Positions 7,228 through 8,283 of a stretch of 8,283 nucleotides of DNA are shown here, in pieces. The DNA comes from Acidobacteriota bacterium. GTDB lineage: Bacteria > Acidobacteriota > Polarisedimenticolia > Gp22-AA2. Each line of letters begins with the position of its first letter. The first letter of the stretch is position 1. Location of the stretch: the NCBI GenBank assembly GCA_027297005.1, contig JAPUIN010000395.1:1-8283 (forward strand). The letters are read 5' to 3'. The position numbers and the translations under genes are program-made. A model generated the notes under the pieces. It worked only from the letters and a program-made list of their open reading frames with translations, was not told the origin of the DNA and did no database searches.

Positions 7228-7926
7228 TCAGGGCAGATCGAACAGAAGAAACTCGGCCAATTCGTCGCCGGTGCATTCAAGACGGCTCTCGCCGCGGATC
7301 CCGACGCCGTCCCCGGCGCCGAGGGGGGTGCCGCTGAGATGCAGCCGGCCCCGCGCGACGTGAAGCCATGCGCAGCGCGCTGGATTGAGCTCCTGCCGGA
7401 CGCTCTCTCCAGGGCCCAGCAGACCGCCGTAAAGGTTCACATCCTGGCCGATGATTACCGAGCCATCGCGGCCGTCGGGAGAGACGAGAAGCCGGAGGCG
7501 GCCCCGCCGCTCTTCCTCGGGAAATCTCTTCTGGTCATAGCGGGGGGGCGTATCGAATCGTTCCGGCAGGATCCACATCTGCAGGAAGTGAAGGTTTTCG
7601 CGATCCGAGCCGTTGAACTCGCTGTGCGTCACCCCCGAACCGGCCGACATGAACTGGACGTCCCCCGGGTGAATCCGCGAACCGTTGTCCATGCTGTCCC
7701 GGTGCTCGAGGACTCCCTCCAGAACATAGGAGATGATCTCCATGTTCCGGTGACCGTGCGTCCCGAACCCCTGGCCGGGCTGGACCCGATCCTGGTTGAG
7801 GACGCGAAGCTTGCTGAATCCCATCTGCCCGGGGTCGTGATAATCCGCGAAGGAGAAGGTGTGATAGGTGTCGAGCCACCCATGGTTGAAATGGCCCCGG
7901 TCTCCGGATTTGCGGATCGTGATCAT
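7228..7926 (-). CDS. Pirin family bicupin protein (YhhW-like)
   Basis: Protein of 232 residues from ATG 7924-7926, the length of E. coli YhhW (231) and collinear with it from MITIRKSGDRGHFNHGWLDT onward, which decides the start. The frame is open up to 8019, but the extra 31 residues fall in AT-rich promoter-like DNA and have no family counterpart. The N-terminal cupin carries the four metal ligands known from pirins: His57 and His59 in GTHGH, His101 and Glu103 in THSE. Other landmarks are 'MEIISYVLEG', 'MSAGSGVTHSE' and 'RYDQKRF'; the second, degenerate cupin ends in 'EFLLFDLP'. Characterised relatives bind iron or other metals, and YhhW has quercetin 2,3-dioxygenase activity in vitro, but physiological substrates are mostly unknown. 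It is cytosolic, as no signal peptide is seen. It stands alone on the minus strand, convergent with glnS. A GGGGGCACGAGGG stretch lies just upstream of the ATG, and its spacing as a ribosome site is ambiguous. Confidence 0.93.
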   Translation of the reverse strand: MITIRKSGDRGHFNHGWLDTYHTFSFADYHDPGQMGFSKLRVLNQDRVQPGQGFGTHGHRNMEIISYVLEGVLEHRDSMDNGSRIHPGDVQFMSAGSGVTHSEFNGSDRENLHFLQMWILPERFDTPPRYDQKRFPEEERRGRLRLLVSPDGRDGSVIIGQDVNLYGGLLGPGESVRQELNPARCAWLHVARGRLHLSGTPLGAGDGVGIRGESRLECTGDELAEFLLFDLP

Positions 7927-7960
7927 GCCCTCGTGCCCCCGGCGAACGACAACGAAGGTG

Positions 7961-8020
7961 CATGTTGCATAGATCAAGTATGAGAAGTCAATCAACGACA
8001 TCATATATACTGACAACATG
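7961..8020. promoter_or_regulatory. AT-rich promoter-like block upstream of pirin gene
   Basis: This is the only clearly AT-rich patch in the window and lies 34-94 bases before the pirin ATG, so it probably holds the pirin promoter. On the minus strand TTGATT (7995-7990) and TATGCA (7971-7966) are 18 bases apart; a TTGTCA at 8016-8011 is closer to the -35 consensus but has no good partner. On the plus strand TATACT (8006-8011) is a near-consensus -10 without a clear -35. The block is bracketed by the inverted pair CATGTTG (7961-7967) and CAACATG (8014-8020), which could be operator half-sites or chance. Exact promoter positions are uncertain. Confidence 0.45.
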
Positions 8021-8040
8021 AGCAGCCCGCTCGTGAGTGT

Positions 8041-8061
8041 TCAAGGTCACGAACCCCTTGA
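8041..8061. other. Short inverted repeat in the 8021-8168 non-coding stretch
   Basis: TCAAGG (8041-8046) and CCTTGA (8056-8061) form a 6-bp stem with a 9-base loop. The surrounding stretch 8021-8168 holds no convincing gene: a 64-codon plus-strand frame from ATG 8018 has no recognisable domain and no ribosome site. The stretch is probably leader or spacer DNA before the small gene at the right end. Confidence 0.25.
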
Positions 8062-8174
8062 GCCGGTCGAGCCGTTCTCGGCCGATTCCTTCATGACCAG
8101 CGGTGATTCTCCCCCCGGGAAACGCCGGAGGCTACCAACATCCGCGTTCATTTCCACAATGGGAGAACATGGTC

Positions 8175-8283
8175 ATGAAGAAGCAAAGTTCCCGCCATTC
8201 GAAGGCCGATGAGTTTGACCTCGCCCGGCCGCTGAGTCCGCGACGAAAATCGACGAGCGCCACGACCATTCCGGAGCTGGTTC
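8175..8283 (+). CDS. Start of a small basic hypothetical protein, runs off the window
   Basis: The frame is open from 8097 to the window end. ATG 8175 has GGGAG (8161-8165) nine bases upstream; ATG 8169 is an alternative with poorer spacing. The 36 visible residues begin MKKQSSRHSKADEF and end near TIPELV. They are hydrophilic and basic, with no signal peptide or membrane segment. The layout (MKK-Ser/basic, then a short acidic stretch and an 'IPEL' about 30 residues in) recalls the N-termini of some small antitoxins of toxin-antitoxin pairs, but this is a weak resemblance and the diagnostic C-terminal part is not in the window. I do not recognise the family, and it may not be a real gene. Confidence 0.4.
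   Translation, partial: MKKQSSRHSKADEFDLARPLSPRRKSTSATTIPELV

Noticed and set aside
7177..7983. A 268-codon plus-strand frame opposite the pirin gene
   Set aside because: The pirin reading on the minus strand has full-length family match and metal ligands; the plus frame has none and would start within the terminator hairpin.
7927..8019. N-terminal extension of pirin to ATG 8017-8019
   Set aside because: The extra 31 residues have no counterpart in the family and come from AT-rich promoter-like DNA.
8018..8212. 64-codon plus-strand frame from ATG 8018
   Set aside because: No ribosome site, no domain, unremarkable composition, and it overlaps the better-supported start at 8175 in another frame.
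1..8283. CRISPR arrays, insertion sequences, tRNA or rRNA genes
   Set aside because: No regularly spaced repeats, transposase-like proteins, terminal inverted repeats or tRNA cloverleaf sequence were seen on either strand.

Overview
The window is GC-rich bacterial DNA with tightly packed genes, strong G/C preference at third codon positions, and only one clearly AT-rich patch (about 7961-8020). A lipobox protein and a membrane-anchored GGDEF enzyme suggest a Gram-negative-type (diderm) cell. The organism cannot be named from this sequence. A bacterial GlnRS beside a discriminating-type GluRS shows that it charges Gln-tRNA directly. I did not find a previously undescribed system here: most of the window is recognisable housekeeping and accessory metabolism, and the points worth a second look are small.

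Left part (1-2197): a 77-base perfect direct repeat sits at the very start of the window (1-77 and 126-202) and breaks the reading frame, which looks like a contig-end assembly artefact. Across and after it runs a 5'-truncated membrane sensor diguanylate cyclase (Cache-type sensor half, one membrane helix, HAMP, GGDEF with an intact active site and an RxxD inhibitory site). Its 3' end overlaps by 14 bases, tail to tail, a minus-strand lipoprotein with a long coiled coil and a C-terminal bacterial SH3 domain.

Middle part (2198-7161): a divergent intergenic region of 254 bases leads rightward into a probable three-gene operon: an exported serine hydrolase of the beta-lactamase/class C esterase type, then gltX after a 3-base gap, then glnS after a 69-base gap. 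Having both glutamate-family class I synthetases adjacent is uncommon. The GluRS is unusual in having a short Gly/Ser-rich stretch where many relatives carry a Cys-rich zinc segment. A 10-bp hairpin at 7172-7201 lies between glnS and the next, convergent gene and probably ends transcription.

Right part (7228-8283): a minus-strand pirin-family bicupin with all four expected metal ligands, an AT-rich promoter-like block upstream of it, and on the plus strand the first 36 codons of a small basic protein that runs off the window.
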